64,000 nt of DNA from Haloarcula sp. CBA1127 (GCF_001485575.1 NZ_BCNB01000006.1:1674001-1738000), one strand, 5' to 3'. Shown: positions 16,306 to 26,036, counted from the first letter of the stretch. The notes: a model not told the origin generated them from the sequence alone. Translations and numbers: made by a program.

Positions 16306-19300
16306 ATGTTCGAGTGGGGCAGCCGGGGGGCTGGAGATCGGGGTGTATCGCACGTTCTGGGTGTGGTGTTGTTGGCGAGTGCAGTCATCATTGGTGCCGT
16401 ACTGATCGTTCAAGTGGGGCAACAGACGATCGGAGACGTCAACGACGACGCGAACGTCGAACTCGCTGAGGAGGTTCTGCTGTCGGTTGATCAGAGCTTC
16501 CAGCGGTCAGACACCAGTGAATCAGTTGAAGTCCCAGATCGGGTTCGGTCTGATGTCGCTGTTACAGACGATGCGACATACGATCTGACGTTGAACAGTA
16601 ACTCGACCTGTTCGACGGGGAACCGGTCGTTGCAGACGCTTCAGTATCAGAAAAACGGCCAAGAAGTCGGCTATGAGGGCGGCGGTGTATGGCGGATGAC
16701 CGACTCGGGTGCCACGATGTCGTCGCCCCCGGCTGTGAACTATGATAAAGGGGCGCTGTCAGTCTCGTTCGCGAATATCTCCGGGCAGCAGATCGGGGGA
16801 AGTTCGGTTGCGATTCAGTCGAACACGACGGCGAACCGATCACACGAAGCAGCACTTCAGACGGCGCTGTTCACTGAGGCTACATACGAAGGCGTACGGA
16901 ACGGCTCGTGGGACTCTTCTTCGCCGAGCACCACCTGCGCTCCGTCACAGGTCACCAACGCTACGTTGACAATCGAGAACAGCAGTTACGCTCGCGCGTG
17001 GGCGGACTGGGCACAGAGCGCACACGACGACAAGTACGTCAAGGTGACCCCGAGTTCAGTGGAGCCTGGTGAGACAATCGACATCAGGTTTGCGCTCGGT
17101 AACGTGAGCGACCCGGCGTTCGAAATACGGAATATGTCGGTGAAAGAAGATCCAACAGACAATACAAAGGCACGAGTGAGTGCCACGATACGGAACACTG
17201 GGGGCCTGCAAGACAACCAAACGGTCAAACTGAATCGGTCCGGGGCGTCAAATAATAAGACAACCCAGGTCACGCTTACTGGTGGAGATTCAGCCCGGGT
17301 CAGCAAGTCGATAGATGCCGACAGTGGCGTACACAACTTCACTGTGGCATCTGAGCAGGACAAGGCCTACAAACTAGTCAACTACACGGCTGTGCCCGGG
17401 TCACCGTCGCTAAACATAACTGGTGCCTCAATCCCTTCGACAGCACGGCTGAACCAGGTCCCAGAAGCGAATGTCACAGTCAAAAACAACGGCAGTATGA
17501 CGGCCGAACAGAACGTCACGCTTCTGGTTAATGGTTCTGTGAACGCCACGCAGCACGTGACAGTCCATCCGGGTAACACTCGGAAAGTTGACTTTGGTTC
17601 GGCGATGCCGACCGACGAGAACGGGACCTACGATATCGAAGTCGCGACGAACGACGACACGTATTCGCAGTACAGTGACGACGGCCACTACTTCGTTGTC
17701 GGTGATGTCGGTGTCTTCGAGGTGACGTCGGTTTCGCCACCGGGAGGGGTAAAAAGCGGTGATACGGTCACAATCAAGGCGACAGTCGAAAACACTGGCA
17801 ACATTCGCAAATCCGATACCGTCAAAATACGAATAAAGAACGAGTCAAATACAAAGGTTGCATCGAAGGCGAAAACCCTCACACTCAACGGAACCAACAG
17901 CGGTTCAGAGAAAGAGGCAGTAACTCTCACTGGCGGTCCGCTCACCGCTCCGTCATACAGTAACTACACCTACATTGTCGAGACACCAGACGATCGTAGC
18001 TACGGGACCTTCACTGTCGGCGCGTCGGCCCCACCAGTGTTTGATATTACCGGCCTCAGCGTGGATAATCCGGTCAGGCCGGAGAACAAGACTGAAGTCA
18101 GCTTCAATGTCACGAATACCGGTGGAACGGCAGGTTCCCAGACGCTTCGCATCGGAAGAGACTGGGGAGACGACAAGTCAAGGGACGAGCAGCTTGATCC
18201 GGGAGAGCGTACGACGGTCTCACAGACCGTCACAGCGCCGTCCGAAGACGGACTCTATCGACTGAACTTCACCACTGGAAACCAGACTGCTTGGCGAATC
18301 TTGAACGTGCGGTCGAACACTGCGGTCGAGCGTGACGGAAAGGGTATAACCGCCAATGAAAGGGTCAACGCGACAATCGAACTCAAAGGGGCTGAACTTG
18401 AGGGCAGTAACAGCTATCAGATTACGCACGCGAAAGTAGATATGTCTCTGGTCGTGGAAAACCAGTCCGGAAACCACGAGATTCCACTGTGGCGTGATGT
18501 AGGCTACAACTTCGAAGACGGCGATGTGAACGGCCCCTATGCTGAACGGCGGCTGATTAACGACGACTATCCGGACCCATATGAGTTCACCAAGACTTTC
18601 GAGAAGAATTCGAACTTCTCCGTCACCGCTACGTCGTACCGTTGCTATGAGACGACGAACACGGACATTCGATTCAAGATAGACGGCACGAACTACTACA
18701 CTGAGAGATGCAGCTACCCAGGTGGGGTCCGGATTTCGACCGATGAAAACAGCACGAACGCAGACATATTGGCCGATGGGGAGGTAATCCCTGGCTACGG
18801 TCAGGCCGGGAAGGCACAGCGCAACCTCCGGGATATGCTTGGCGAGCAACGGCTCACTGAACTCGAAAACGGTTCAGCGAGGCTTAATCTTGCCGACGGT
18901 GAATTCGTGTACCTCTATGAACTCTCAGAAAATAACGCTAACCCTGACAATGCATACGGGTACGGCGACCCTGACTACAACGACGCGGTAGTTATCTTCA
19001 GAACCAATTCCATCGAGAATGAGGTTGCGGAGCCGAGATTCAGATTCGTTGATGTTGATGTCCCCGCTCGTACCCCGAAGACAGACGACACGGAGGCAAC
19101 GGTGACGGTCAAAAACGTTGGTACTGCCGCCGGTACCGCAGAGCTTACGCCTACCTTCGATGGAAGCACAGCCGAGACGCAAGGTACGGAGATCGGGGTG
19201 AACGAAACGGCGCAGTTCGACATTGAGCTCGCGACTGCAAGTAAGGCACCGGGTCAATCGTACCAGTACAGATTCAATCTTACGAACCCTAACCGCTCCG

Positions 19301-20109
19301 AATCCGCTACTGGTAAGCAATGGGGTGGAAACATCTACGTCGGCGACATCGACGACCAGTTCATGCAAGTCGAGTCTGTGCGTGCTACGAGCACAATCGA
19401 CAACGATGAGTCTGCAAACGCTACGGTCGACATCACGAACGTCGGTGGAGAAGGCGGAACCGCCGAGATTGAGCTCTATGCAAAGAACACTGACAACGTG
19501 GGTTCGACATTTACAGTGTCTGACTCCACGACAACTTCCCTTCTCACGAGCAAGGAGACGAAGCAGGTAAACCTCAGTCTCCCATCTGACCGTGGCAACC
19601 ACACGTACTACGTGCAGACACGGAACAGCACCTCAGCAAAGCAGTCGTTCTTCGTCGGCCGGTCGAATGTCGTGGTAAACGACACACAGGGAATCAATAT
19701 TGGCTCACAGACATACAATACTTCGACGCTCATCGAACGGAACGGAGGAGCAGAACGGCTCACCGTCGAGGTGCTTAATGACGGTACAGTCGGTGACGAG
19801 CGCGAGGTGACCCTCACTATTAAAAACAAGAGCGACGGGTCAACCGTGTTCACAGGCTCTACGAACGCCACAGTCGGTAGCGGTGACCTGCGCGGTGTCG
19901 ATACGTATCCGGCGTGGGCTGGCTACGACACTGACCTTGACCCCGGGTACTACACGTACGAGGTCACAGTGCACAACGACACAGCCAGCGGGTCACCTGA
20001 CGATACTGCGACGGGTGAAATATATCTTAAGGAAATTGACGAGAGCGGCGCAACCACTAACGACTCACCCATCTCGATTGACTCAGATACGATTACAATC
20101 GGAAGTTAA
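16306..20109 (+). CDS. Giant pilin-like surface protein with Ig-like (CARDB-type) repeats
   Basis: A 1267-residue predicted surface protein. The N-terminus FEWGSRGAGDRGVSHVLG followed by VVLLASAVIIGAVLIVQVG is a pilin-like anchor. Residues about 60-220 carry the module shared with the other proteins of the region (VGYEGGGVWRM, then SPPAV). From about residue 270 onward come several repeats of about 110-130 residues with the CARDB/Ig-like pattern: VTVKNNG or VTNTGGTAG, a basic/polar strand, then a short F-x-V-G closing strand. A distinct region with cysteines lies around residues 780-830. There are dozens of N-x-S/T sequons. It looks like a long stalked adhesin or pilus tip; this is inference. 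Start ATG 16306; the upstream TTG at 16300 is less likely. Confidence 0.7.
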   Translation: MFEWGSRGAGDRGVSHVLGVVLLASAVIIGAVLIVQVGQQTIGDVNDDANVELAEEVLLSVDQSFQRSDTSESVEVPDRVRSDVAVTDDATYDLTLNSNSTCSTGNRSLQTLQYQKNGQEVGYEGGGVWRMTDSGATMSSPPAVNYDKGALSVSFANISGQQIGGSSVAIQSNTTANRSHEAALQTALFTEATYEGVRNGSWDSSSPSTTCAPSQVTNATLTIENSSYARAWADWAQSAHDDKYVKVTPSSVEPGETIDIRFALGNVSDPAFEIRNMSVKEDPTDNTKARVSATIRNTGGLQDNQTVKLNRSGASNNKTTQVTLTGGDSARVSKSIDADSGVHNFTVASEQDKAYKLVNYTAVPGSPSLNITGASIPSTARLNQVPEANVTVKNNGSMTAEQNVTLLVNGSVNATQHVTVHPGNTRKVDFGSAMPTDENGTYDIEVATNDDTYSQYSDDGHYFVVGDVGVFEVTSVSPPGGVKSGDTVTIKATVENTGNIRKSDTVKIRIKNESNTKVASKAKTLTLNGTNSGSEKEAVTLTGGPLTAPSYSNYTYIVETPDDRSYGTFTVGASAPPVFDITGLSVDNPVRPENKTEVSFNVTNTGGTAGSQTLRIGRDWGDDKSRDEQLDPGERTTVSQTVTAPSEDGLYRLNFTTGNQTAWRILNVRSNTAVERDGKGITANERVNATIELKGAELEGSNSYQITHAKVDMSLVVENQSGNHEIPLWRDVGYNFEDGDVNGPYAERRLINDDYPDPYEFTKTFEKNSNFSVTATSYRCYETTNTDIRFKIDGTNYYTERCSYPGGVRISTDENSTNADILADGEVIPGYGQAGKAQRNLRDMLGEQRLTELENGSARLNLADGEFVYLYELSENNANPDNAYGYGDPDYNDAVVIFRTNSIENEVAEPRFRFVDVDVPARTPKTDDTEATVTVKNVGTAAGTAELTPTFDGSTAETQGTEIGVNETAQFDIELATASKAPGQSYQYRFNLTNPNRSESATGKQWGGNIYVGDIDDQFMQVESVRATSTIDNDESANATVDITNVGGEGGTAEIELYAKNTDNVGSTFTVSDSTTTSLLTSKETKQVNLSLPSDRGNHTYYVQTRNSTSAKQSFFVGRSNVVVNDTQGINIGSQTYNTSTLIERNGGAERLTVEVLNDGTVGDEREVTLTIKNKSDGSTVFTGSTNATVGSGDLRGVDTYPAWAGYDTDLDPGYYTYEVTVHNDTASGSPDDTATGEIYLKEIDESGATTNDSPISIDSDTITIGS

Positions 20110-20267
20110 GCCCGCAGCAGATCTGTTTTTTGCGATGTCGCTATGCTCGTGTATCAGGCGGTACACACTGCATTACTGACTCGGGCGTAGCTTGTCCAAT
20201 CGGATACTAAACACACGGCTATCGGCAGTGCCAGTGTATCGACTTCGCTCACCGGTCGAGCGTACGC

Positions 20268-20280
20268 AAAGAAAAGCTGA
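20268..20280 (-). terminator. T-rich terminator after rpl12
   Basis: On the minus strand a pyrimidine run (CTTTTCTTTGC) lies about 20 nt after the rpl12 stop, as expected for the end of the rpl1-rpl10-rpl12 transcript. Confidence 0.4.
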
Positions 20281-20296
20281 GCTGTGTTGAACCGAA

Positions 20297-20644
20297 TTAG
20301 CCGAAGAGTTCGCCGAGGCCTTCACCGCTTGCCTCGTCGTCTTCATCGTCATCGTCGTCGCCGCCGTCGTCGGCAGCCTCTTCTTCGGCTTCCTCGTCGG
20401 CCTCGTCGGCCTCGTCGGCGTCACCCTCTGCGGGTGCGGCCGCGCCACCGCTTGCCGGCACCGGTGCCGCAGCGGCCTGGTCGACGGCCTCCTCGATGTC
20501 GACATCTTCGAGGGCGGCGACGAGGGCCTTGACACGGGACTCCTCGACGTCGACGCCCGCGGCGTCGAGCACGTCGGTGAGGTTGTCTTCGTTGATTTCT
20601 TCGCCCGATTCGTTCAGGATGAGTGCAGCGTATACGTATTCCAT
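20297..20644 (-). CDS. rpl12: 50S ribosomal protein P1 (L12)
   Basis: A 115-residue stalk protein. The N-terminal dimerisation domain is [21 protein letters not shown], an Ala/acid-rich hinge follows, and the C-terminus (GEGLGELFG) is the factor-binding tail that recruits translation GTPases and is shared with the L10 end. The long run of Asp/Glu is typical of haloarchaea. It lies 17 nt after rpl10, in the conserved L1-L10-L12 order. Confidence 0.96.
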   Translation of the reverse strand: MEYVYAALILNESGEEINEDNLTDVLDAAGVDVEESRVKALVAALEDVDIEEAVDQAAAAPVPASGGAAAPAEGDADEADEADEEAEEEAADDGGDDDDDEDDEASGEGLGELFG

Positions 20645-20661
20645 TGTTGTAGTCTGTGTTG

Positions 20662-21708
20662 TTAGAACATCTCTCCGAGCGCGTCGCCGGCGTCGCCATC
20701 ATCGTCGTCGTCTTCGTCGGCCTCTTCGGCCGCGTCGTCGGCGTCCGCGTCGTCCTCGGATGCGGTGTCCTCGTCTTGGTCGTCAGTCGGTTCCTCTGTC
20801 GCCACGTCGGCCTCAACGCCCTGAAGCTCCTCTGGGAGTGCCTCTTCGTCGTCAATTTGCGAGGCGAGCGCACGGACCTGTGCGTCAGCCTTGCTCACGA
20901 GGTCAGGCACGACCTCGGGGTCTTCGATGGCAGCCTGGAGCGCGAGGCTCTTGGCGTTGCCACGAGCGGACTGGAGCATCGTCGGGGCCGTCGTCGCGGT
21001 CGGGTAGTCGGCGTTGACCGAGAGATTGAACGCTCGGCCGGCAGCCGCCTGGATGTCGCTCCGGTACTCGTCGACGTCGAGTTCCAGTTCCTCGGGTTCG
21101 AACAGCACGCCGTCGGCGAAGACGGCGCGAAGGTCGAGACCGACCTCCTTCGGTTCGATACCGAGTTCGTTCAGAACGTTTGCGAGTTCCTGAGAGACTT
21201 CCTCGCCGGTGTCAAGCACCGTCGAGTCAGAAAGGACCTGAATGGAGCCTTCCTGAATGCGTGCGTCGGCACCCACGCTCTGGAGTTCGCCGACGAACGG
21301 ACCGGGGTCGACGCCCGTGTCGCCTTCCGGAATCACGATGTCGTTCGGGGCCACCTCGCCGGCACCGATGGGTGCAGGCGTCTTGGAGGCCTCGAGTTCC
21401 TGAAACAGCGAGAACGGGTTATCGTCGGTCCCGATGAGTCCGACCTGCCCGGTGATGCAGCTGTTGAGGTCTTCGAGTCCGTCATCGACATCGTCGAGCG
21501 CACGCTCGAGCAGCGTGTTCCGGGAGACGCGGAGTTCGGCGGTCCCGTGCAGGTCACGTCGCATGTCCTGCAGCTGCCGGGACGGAATCCCGGCGATGTT
21601 GACGACGCCGACGCTCTCGTAGGACTCGATCATCTCCACGATGGCGTCGACCTCTTCCTGCTTCCACTCGGGGATGGTTTCGGTCTTGCGTTCGGATTCG
21701 GCGCTCAT
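20662..21708 (-). CDS. rpl10: 50S ribosomal protein L10 (P0)
   Basis: A 348-residue archaeal P0 protein, the base of the ribosomal stalk that binds 23S rRNA and L12 dimers. Conserved parts include the N-terminal rRNA-binding domain ([31 protein letters not shown]), the archaeal insertion, the helical L12-binding spine around [17 protein letters not shown], and the acidic tail ending ALGEMF. ATG 21708 starts at MSAESERK and is one base from the rpl1 stop, indicating coupling. Confidence 0.96.
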   Translation of the reverse strand: MSAESERKTETIPEWKQEEVDAIVEMIESYESVGVVNIAGIPSRQLQDMRRDLHGTAELRVSRNTLLERALDDVDDGLEDLNSCITGQVGLIGTDDNPFSLFQELEASKTPAPIGAGEVAPNDIVIPEGDTGVDPGPFVGELQSVGADARIQEGSIQVLSDSTVLDTGEEVSQELANVLNELGIEPKEVGLDLRAVFADGVLFEPEELELDVDEYRSDIQAAAGRAFNLSVNADYPTATTAPTMLQSARGNAKSLALQAAIEDPEVVPDLVSKADAQVRALASQIDDEEALPEELQGVEADVATEEPTDDQDEDTASEDDADADDAAEEADEDDDDDGDAGDALGEMF

Positions 21709-21709
21709 A

Positions 21710-22348
21710 TCAGGCAACCTCCATCGCAGGCCCCATCGTCGTCTTCACGTAGACAGTGTCGATGTTGAGCGGGCCCTTCTCGAGGTCCGCGTGCAGACGG
21801 CGGAGGATAACGTCAATGTTGTCCGAGATATCCTCGGCGGACATGTCCTCCGCGCCGACCCGCGTGTGGAACGTTCGCCGTTCCCCGCTGCGGAGCTGCA
21901 CGGTGTTTTTCATGCGTTCGATGACCTCGACGACGTCGTCGTCGGGGTCGAGCGGTTCCGGCATCTTCCCACGCGGGCCGAGGACGGTCCCGAGGTAGCG
22001 ACCGATGTCCTGCATCAGTCCCTTCTCCGCAATGAAGAAGTCAGTGTCATCGGCAAGGTCCTTGGCGGCGTCGTCGTCGCCACCGAGTTCCTCGAGTTCG
22101 TCCTCGTCGAGTACGTCGTCTGCAACTTCCTCGGCACGAAGGGCGGTTTCGCCCTCGGCGAAGACCACAATAGTGGTCTCCTGGCCGGTGCCAGCAGGAA
22201 GCACGACGGACTCGTCGACGCGGTTCGACGGGTCGTTAAGATCTAAGTCGCGCAGGTTCACAGCGAGGTCGACCGTTTCGCGGAAATTCCGCTCAGGTGC
22301 GTCCTCGAGTGCGCGCGAGACTGCGTTCTCTATTTCCTGATCTGCCAT
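21710..22348 (-). CDS. rpl1: 50S ribosomal protein L1
   Basis: A 212-residue L1, the protein of the mobile L1 stalk near the E site and, in archaea, a known autogenous repressor of its own mRNA. Signature stretches are [25 protein letters not shown] and the C-terminal [23 protein letters not shown] strong ribosome-binding sequence GGAGGTGA (minus strand, 22352-22359) precedes the ATG, unusual among haloarchaeal genes, many of which are leaderless. It is the first gene of rpl1-rpl10-rpl12. Confidence 0.96.
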   Translation of the reverse strand: MADQEIENAVSRALEDAPERNFRETVDLAVNLRDLDLNDPSNRVDESVVLPAGTGQETTIVVFAEGETALRAEEVADDVLDEDELEELGGDDDAAKDLADDTDFFIAEKGLMQDIGRYLGTVLGPRGKMPEPLDPDDDVVEVIERMKNTVQLRSGERRTFHTRVGAEDMSAEDISDNIDVILRRLHADLEKGPLNIDTVYVKTTMGPAMEVA

Positions 22349-22442
22349 TGTTCACCTCCGTAGTACGCCAATCGGCTTCTACGGGTCAGTGAAACAGGCG
22401 GATGCCTGTCTCGTGCGGGTAGACGCCAATGCGACACTTAAA
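22349..22442 (-). promoter_or_regulatory. rpl1: rpl1 promoter and leader with 5' hairpin and strong ribosome-binding site
   Basis: On the minus strand a TATA element TTTAAG lies at 22437-22442, so transcription should start near 22413, giving a leader of about 65 nt. At its start a perfect stem ACAGGC/GCCUGU with an AUCC loop occupies 22394-22409. A GGAGGTGA site at 22352-22359 precedes the ATG. In Halobacterium the L1 mRNA leader is known to carry an L1-binding element; whether this stem is part of it here is inference. Confidence 0.55.
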
Positions 22443-22591
22443 CCCGTCGAACCAGCCCAAGGACCGCTGACAGGCGTGTTTCCGGTTCGCAGGGACCAGT
22501 CAATAATGGGGGTCCCATCGACTGTGCAGTGGCTCAGAAGCGTCAAAAACAAGGGAAAACACACGCAGTCGCACAGCAACGCCAGTCCGAC

Positions 22592-23080
22592 TTACGCTTG
22601 TGCTTCGGCCGCGAACACGTCGTCGTACTCGCCTGCGTCGATGCGCTCCTTGAATTCGCGTGGGTTCTCGCCTTCGATAGTGACACCGAGGGAGGTGCAC
22701 GTCCCAACGACTTCCTTTGCGGCGTTCGTGAGGTCGTAGGACAGCAGGTCAGGGTGCTTCTGTTCGGCGATCTGTTTGACCTGATCAACGGAAAGGTCAG
22801 CGACGAAGTCCTCTTGGGGCTCGCCGCTGCCGGTCTCGAAGCCGGCCTCGTCCTTGATGAGTTCAGCTGTCGGTGGGACACCGACTTCGATCTCGAAGGA
22901 GCCGTCGTCGTCGTACTCGACGGTGACGGGGACTTCGGTACCGTCGAACGCTGCGGTCTGGTCGTTGATCTCCTGTACGACTGCCTGCACGTCCACCGGT
23001 GTCGGGCCGAGTTCCGGACCGAGTGGCGGGCCAGGGTTGGCCTCCCCACCGGGAACGAGGACTTCGATAGTTCCAGCCAT
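22592..23080 (-). CDS. rpl11: 50S ribosomal protein L11
   Basis: A 162-residue L11, which binds the GTPase-associated region of 23S rRNA. The N-terminal motif VPGGEANPGPPLGPELGPTPVDVQ and the C-terminal RNA-binding domain (QVKQIAEQKHPDLLSYDLTNAAKEVVGTCTSLG) are diagnostic. A TATA-like TTTAAA on the minus strand at 23104-23109 lies 24-29 nt before the ATG, so the mRNA is likely leaderless. It is transcribed separately from rpl1; a run of T (minus strand, about 22545-22550) follows it. Confidence 0.96.
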   Translation of the reverse strand: MAGTIEVLVPGGEANPGPPLGPELGPTPVDVQAVVQEINDQTAAFDGTEVPVTVEYDDDGSFEIEVGVPPTAELIKDEAGFETGSGEPQEDFVADLSVDQVKQIAEQKHPDLLSYDLTNAAKEVVGTCTSLGVTIEGENPREFKERIDAGEYDDVFAAEAQA

Positions 23081-23215
23081 ACATAGTGGAATCCTCGCGG
23101 CAGTTTAAAGGATTGCGTTTCACGGATACCTGCGTGAGGCTCCCACACGCACGAACACTCACCGTTGACTCATCATCGGACGGTCAGCACGACAAAGAAT
23201 AGAACCCTCGTTAGT

Positions 23216-23425
23216 TCAGGCGAACGTCACACCGTTCCGAGCAAGGAAATCGCTCGCGTCTTTGATTTCGACCGGGGAGCCAATTATCCGGATCTGCTCG
23301 CCTTCCTGATGAACGCTCACAGTGAACCGCTGTTCCAACTCCTCGCGAATGCCGTCGAGCGCACCGACTGGCAGCAGTATCTGCGTGCTGTCGCGAAACC
23401 GACTCGCCGCTCCCATTATCGACAT
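23216..23425 (-). CDS. Small conserved haloarchaeal protein (VNG_1110C-type)
   Basis: A 69-residue protein found in the same place, between rpl11 and the GTPase gene, in Halobacterium (where I recall the neighbour being VNG_1110C). It has an alpha/beta pattern with TQILLPVGALDGIREELEQRF and a C-terminal IKDASDFLARNGVTF. No catalytic motif is evident and the function is unknown. The ATG at 23425 is used; an internal ATG at 23416 is possible. The conserved position suggests a link to translation, but that is only context. Confidence 0.7.
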   Translation of the reverse strand: MSIMGAASRFRDSTQILLPVGALDGIREELEQRFTVSVHQEGEQIRIIGSPVEIKDASDFLARNGVTFA

Positions 23426-23574
23426 ATGACGGAGGGCAGCCTATAGGTGTGTCGAATTACATGAGGGGAGTTTGACCATTCTGAACGGTAAGGAGGCTCC
23501 ATGACGCGTGCCACTATGGTAGCGTCGGCGAGGGAGGAAAGCCTTATTCGGTGCGAGGGGCCGACATACATCTA

Positions 23575-24684
23575 ATGGGGCTCGAAGAGGAGATTCAGGA
23601 ACTCGAAGACGAAATCGCCAGCACTCCCTACAACAAGTCTACAGAGGCCCATATCGGTCGGCTGAAGTCCAAGCTCGCGGAGAAAAAGGAGAAGCTCGAA
23701 CAACAGGCCTCTTCGGGCGGCGGCGGTGGCTACGGTGTTGAGAAACACGGCGATGCGACCGTCGCGCTCGTCGGGTTCCCCAGCGTCGGGAAGTCGACGC
23801 TGCTGAACGCCCTCACTAACGCCGAGTCTGAAACCGGTGCCTACGAGTTTACCACACTCGATGTCTATCCGGGAATGCTCAAGCACAAGGGCGCGAACAT
23901 CCAGATTCTCGACGTTCCCGGACTTATCGAGGGGGCTGCTGGCGGCCGCGGTGGTGGGAAAGAAGTGTTGTCCGTCGTCCGGACCGCGGACCTCATCGTC
24001 TTCCTCATCTCCGTCTTCGAGATTGACCAATACGACCGACTCAGCGAAGAGTTGTACAAGAACAAAATCCGGCTCGATCAGGACCGACCGTGGGTCAACG
24101 TCCGCAAAAAGGGCAAAGACGGGATTTCGGTTAACACGGCCACCGGTGTCGAACTCGACGACGAGACGGTCAAAGCCGTCCTGCGCGAACACGGCTACGT
24201 CAACGCCGACGTGACCATCGGCGAGCAGCTCGATATCGACCAGCTCATCGACGGCGTGATGGACAATCGCGTCTACCTGCCGTCTCTCGTCGCCGTCAAC
24301 AAGGCGGACCTCATCGAACCCGATTACCTTCCGAAGGTCGAAGACGAACTCCAAGAGCGGGACATTGACCCCGAGGAGGCAATCTTCATCAGCGCCGAGG
24401 AAGAGAAAGGGCTGGAGAGCCTCACCGAACGCATCTGGGAGGAACTCGGCCTGATCCGGATCTACATGGACAAGCCGGGCCGCGGTGTCGACCGCGAGGA
24501 ACCGCTGATACTCCGTGAAGGCGACACCGTCGACGACGCCTGCGAGAAACTCGGCGGCAGCTTCGATGAGCGCTTCCGATTCGCTCGTGTGACCGGTCCA
24601 AGCGCCAAGCACGACGAACAGCAGGTCGGGCGCGACCACGAACTCGCGGACGAAGATATCCTGCGAATCGTCGCCAATCGCTAG
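23575..24684 (+). CDS. DRG-family (OBG superfamily) GTP-binding protein
   Basis: A 369-residue GTPase of the archaeal/eukaryotic developmentally regulated GTP-binding (DRG) family. An N-terminal coiled coil (EEEIQELEDEIAS to KKEKLEQQ) is followed by the P-loop GFPSVGKST, switch I region EFTTLDVYPG, DVPGLIEGAAGG, the NKAD specificity motif, and a C-terminal TGS domain that ends near DILRIVANR. DRG proteins act with ribosomes, probably in translation under stress. ATG 23575 is preferred; the frame extends upstream without similarity. It is the last gene of this ribosomal neighbourhood. Confidence 0.93.
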   Translation: MGLEEEIQELEDEIASTPYNKSTEAHIGRLKSKLAEKKEKLEQQASSGGGGGYGVEKHGDATVALVGFPSVGKSTLLNALTNAESETGAYEFTTLDVYPGMLKHKGANIQILDVPGLIEGAAGGRGGGKEVLSVVRTADLIVFLISVFEIDQYDRLSEELYKNKIRLDQDRPWVNVRKKGKDGISVNTATGVELDDETVKAVLREHGYVNADVTIGEQLDIDQLIDGVMDNRVYLPSLVAVNKADLIEPDYLPKVEDELQERDIDPEEAIFISAEEEKGLESLTERIWEELGLIRIYMDKPGRGVDREEPLILREGDTVDDACEKLGGSFDERFRFARVTGPSAKHDEQQVGRDHELADEDILRIVANR

Positions 24685-24771
24685 GTGTCGCGCGCTGGCT
24701 CACGCGCGCACGTGACTTGCAGAATCCGCTGGAGTAGATGCGTTCATGGGTGTGGAACCCTGCAACCAACT

Positions 24772-25209
24772 ATGGACCGCGGTCCCAGACGCCGCCTTAT
24801 CGCTGTCGTTGTTGCTGGCCTCGTCCCCTGGACAGTGGTGCTAATTGGAGAGGAACTGACGCTTGTCTTCTCGTTTGGACTGTTCAACACGAACCCACCG
24901 GAGCTGCTCTCGGTCTACAGCTACTTCATCCGCTTTACCAGCGCACTCCCCCAGTTTATCGAATCGTGGGGTTCGGGCGTCCTATTGTATGCCTTTGCTC
25001 TAGCCAGCGCCGTTGCCGGTGTCGTCTGGCGTGAAGACGTTCGGATGACCGCCCTCGCACTCGCAGGTGCGGGCCTGACGCAGTTTCCCGTGTTTCTGGG
25101 ATTCAACAGGCGGCTCAACTACGTGGCTGTTCCGGTCGGCTCCCTTGTCCTTCTTATCGTGGTCTGGTGGTACTATCTACCGGCCATCCGGGGCGACACA
25201 TCGACGTAG
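24772..25209 (+). CDS. Small haloarchaeal membrane protein of unknown function
   Basis: A 145-residue protein with about four hydrophobic helices: near residues 8-30, 50-70, 74-95 and 115-135. The N-terminus MDRGPRRRLIAVVVAGL is basic, so it likely faces the cytoplasm. I vaguely associate it with a TIGR-numbered haloarchaeal membrane family, without functional data. It stands alone between the GTPase gene and the VOC gene. Confidence 0.65.
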   Translation: MDRGPRRRLIAVVVAGLVPWTVVLIGEELTLVFSFGLFNTNPPELLSVYSYFIRFTSALPQFIESWGSGVLLYAFALASAVAGVVWREDVRMTALALAGAGLTQFPVFLGFNRRLNYVAVPVGSLVLLIVVWWYYLPAIRGDTST

Positions 25210-25274
25210 TGACCGCGGTATCGAATCCGGACGGAACCGCCTCTGGCGGTAGCCTTTTCGCTCGCTCGGACCAC

Positions 25275-26036
25275 ATGCCGCGTATGTGGTCACTCGATCA
25301 TACGATGATGCGCGTCGAGGATCTGGACGCCTCGCTGGACTGGTACACGACACATCTCGATTACGAGGAGAAGGGCCGCTGGGAGGCGGACACGTTCACG
25401 AACGTCTTCCTCGGTCCGGAGGATGTCCACGAGGAGGGCGCATTGCTCGAACTGACGTACAACCACGACGGGCGCTCGTACACGATGGGCGACGCGTGGG
25501 GACACATCGCCGTCCGCTGTGACGACGTGTACGACGCCTACGACGAGCTGATGAACGCTGGCGTTGCGGACTACCGCGACCCGGACTCCTGTGGTGGCTC
25601 CTATGCCTTCGTCACAGACCCTGATGGCCACGAAATCGAGATCGTCGAGCGAGACCACGGCGCGAAGTGGTCGCTCGACCACACAATGATCCGTGTCGAA
25701 GACGCTGAACAGGCTATCGGCTGGTACGTCCGGAAGCTCGACTACGAACTGTTCCGCCGCGAAGAGTTCGATGACTTCGCGCTGTACTTCCTCAAACCAG
25801 AGGACGCCCCCGACGAAGCGATGTCGGTCGAACTTACCTACAACTACGACGGTCGGTCCTACGAACTCGGCGATGCGTGGGGGCATCTCGCGGTCCAGAC
25901 TGATGACCTCCACGACGCGTGGGAGACGCTGATGGGGCGCCACGCTGAGGACTACCGCGACCCCGAGAGCTGTGACGACCGCTATGCGTTCACCAAAGAC
26001 CCCGACGGCCGCGAAATCGAAATCGTGACGAACTGA
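25275..26036 (+). CDS. Tandem VOC-domain (glyoxalase-type) metalloprotein
   Basis: A 253-residue protein made of two similar vicinal-oxygen-chelate domains joined head to tail. Each starts WSLDHTM(M/I)RVED and ends with DPDG-(H/R)-EIEIV. Each half supplies a His in LDHTM, a second His in WGH(I/L)AV and a Glu in the final EIEIV, the usual metal ligands, so two metal sites are possible. Lactoylglutathione-lyase-like or dioxygenase-like activity is possible, but haloarchaea mostly lack glutathione, so the substrate is open. The ATG at 25275 and one at 25284 are both plausible starts. A hairpin terminator follows. Confidence 0.8.
   Translation: MPRMWSLDHTMMRVEDLDASLDWYTTHLDYEEKGRWEADTFTNVFLGPEDVHEEGALLELTYNHDGRSYTMGDAWGHIAVRCDDVYDAYDELMNAGVADYRDPDSCGGSYAFVTDPDGHEIEIVERDHGAKWSLDHTMIRVEDAEQAIGWYVRKLDYELFRREEFDDFALYFLKPEDAPDEAMSVELTYNYDGRSYELGDAWGHLAVQTDDLHDAWETLMGRHAEDYRDPESCDDRYAFTKDPDGREIEIVTN

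Noticed and set aside
23120-23137. A TCACG/CGTGA hairpin upstream of rpl11 as a third ribosomal leader stem.
   Set aside because: It lies upstream of the likely TATA box (23104-23109), so it would not be transcribed.
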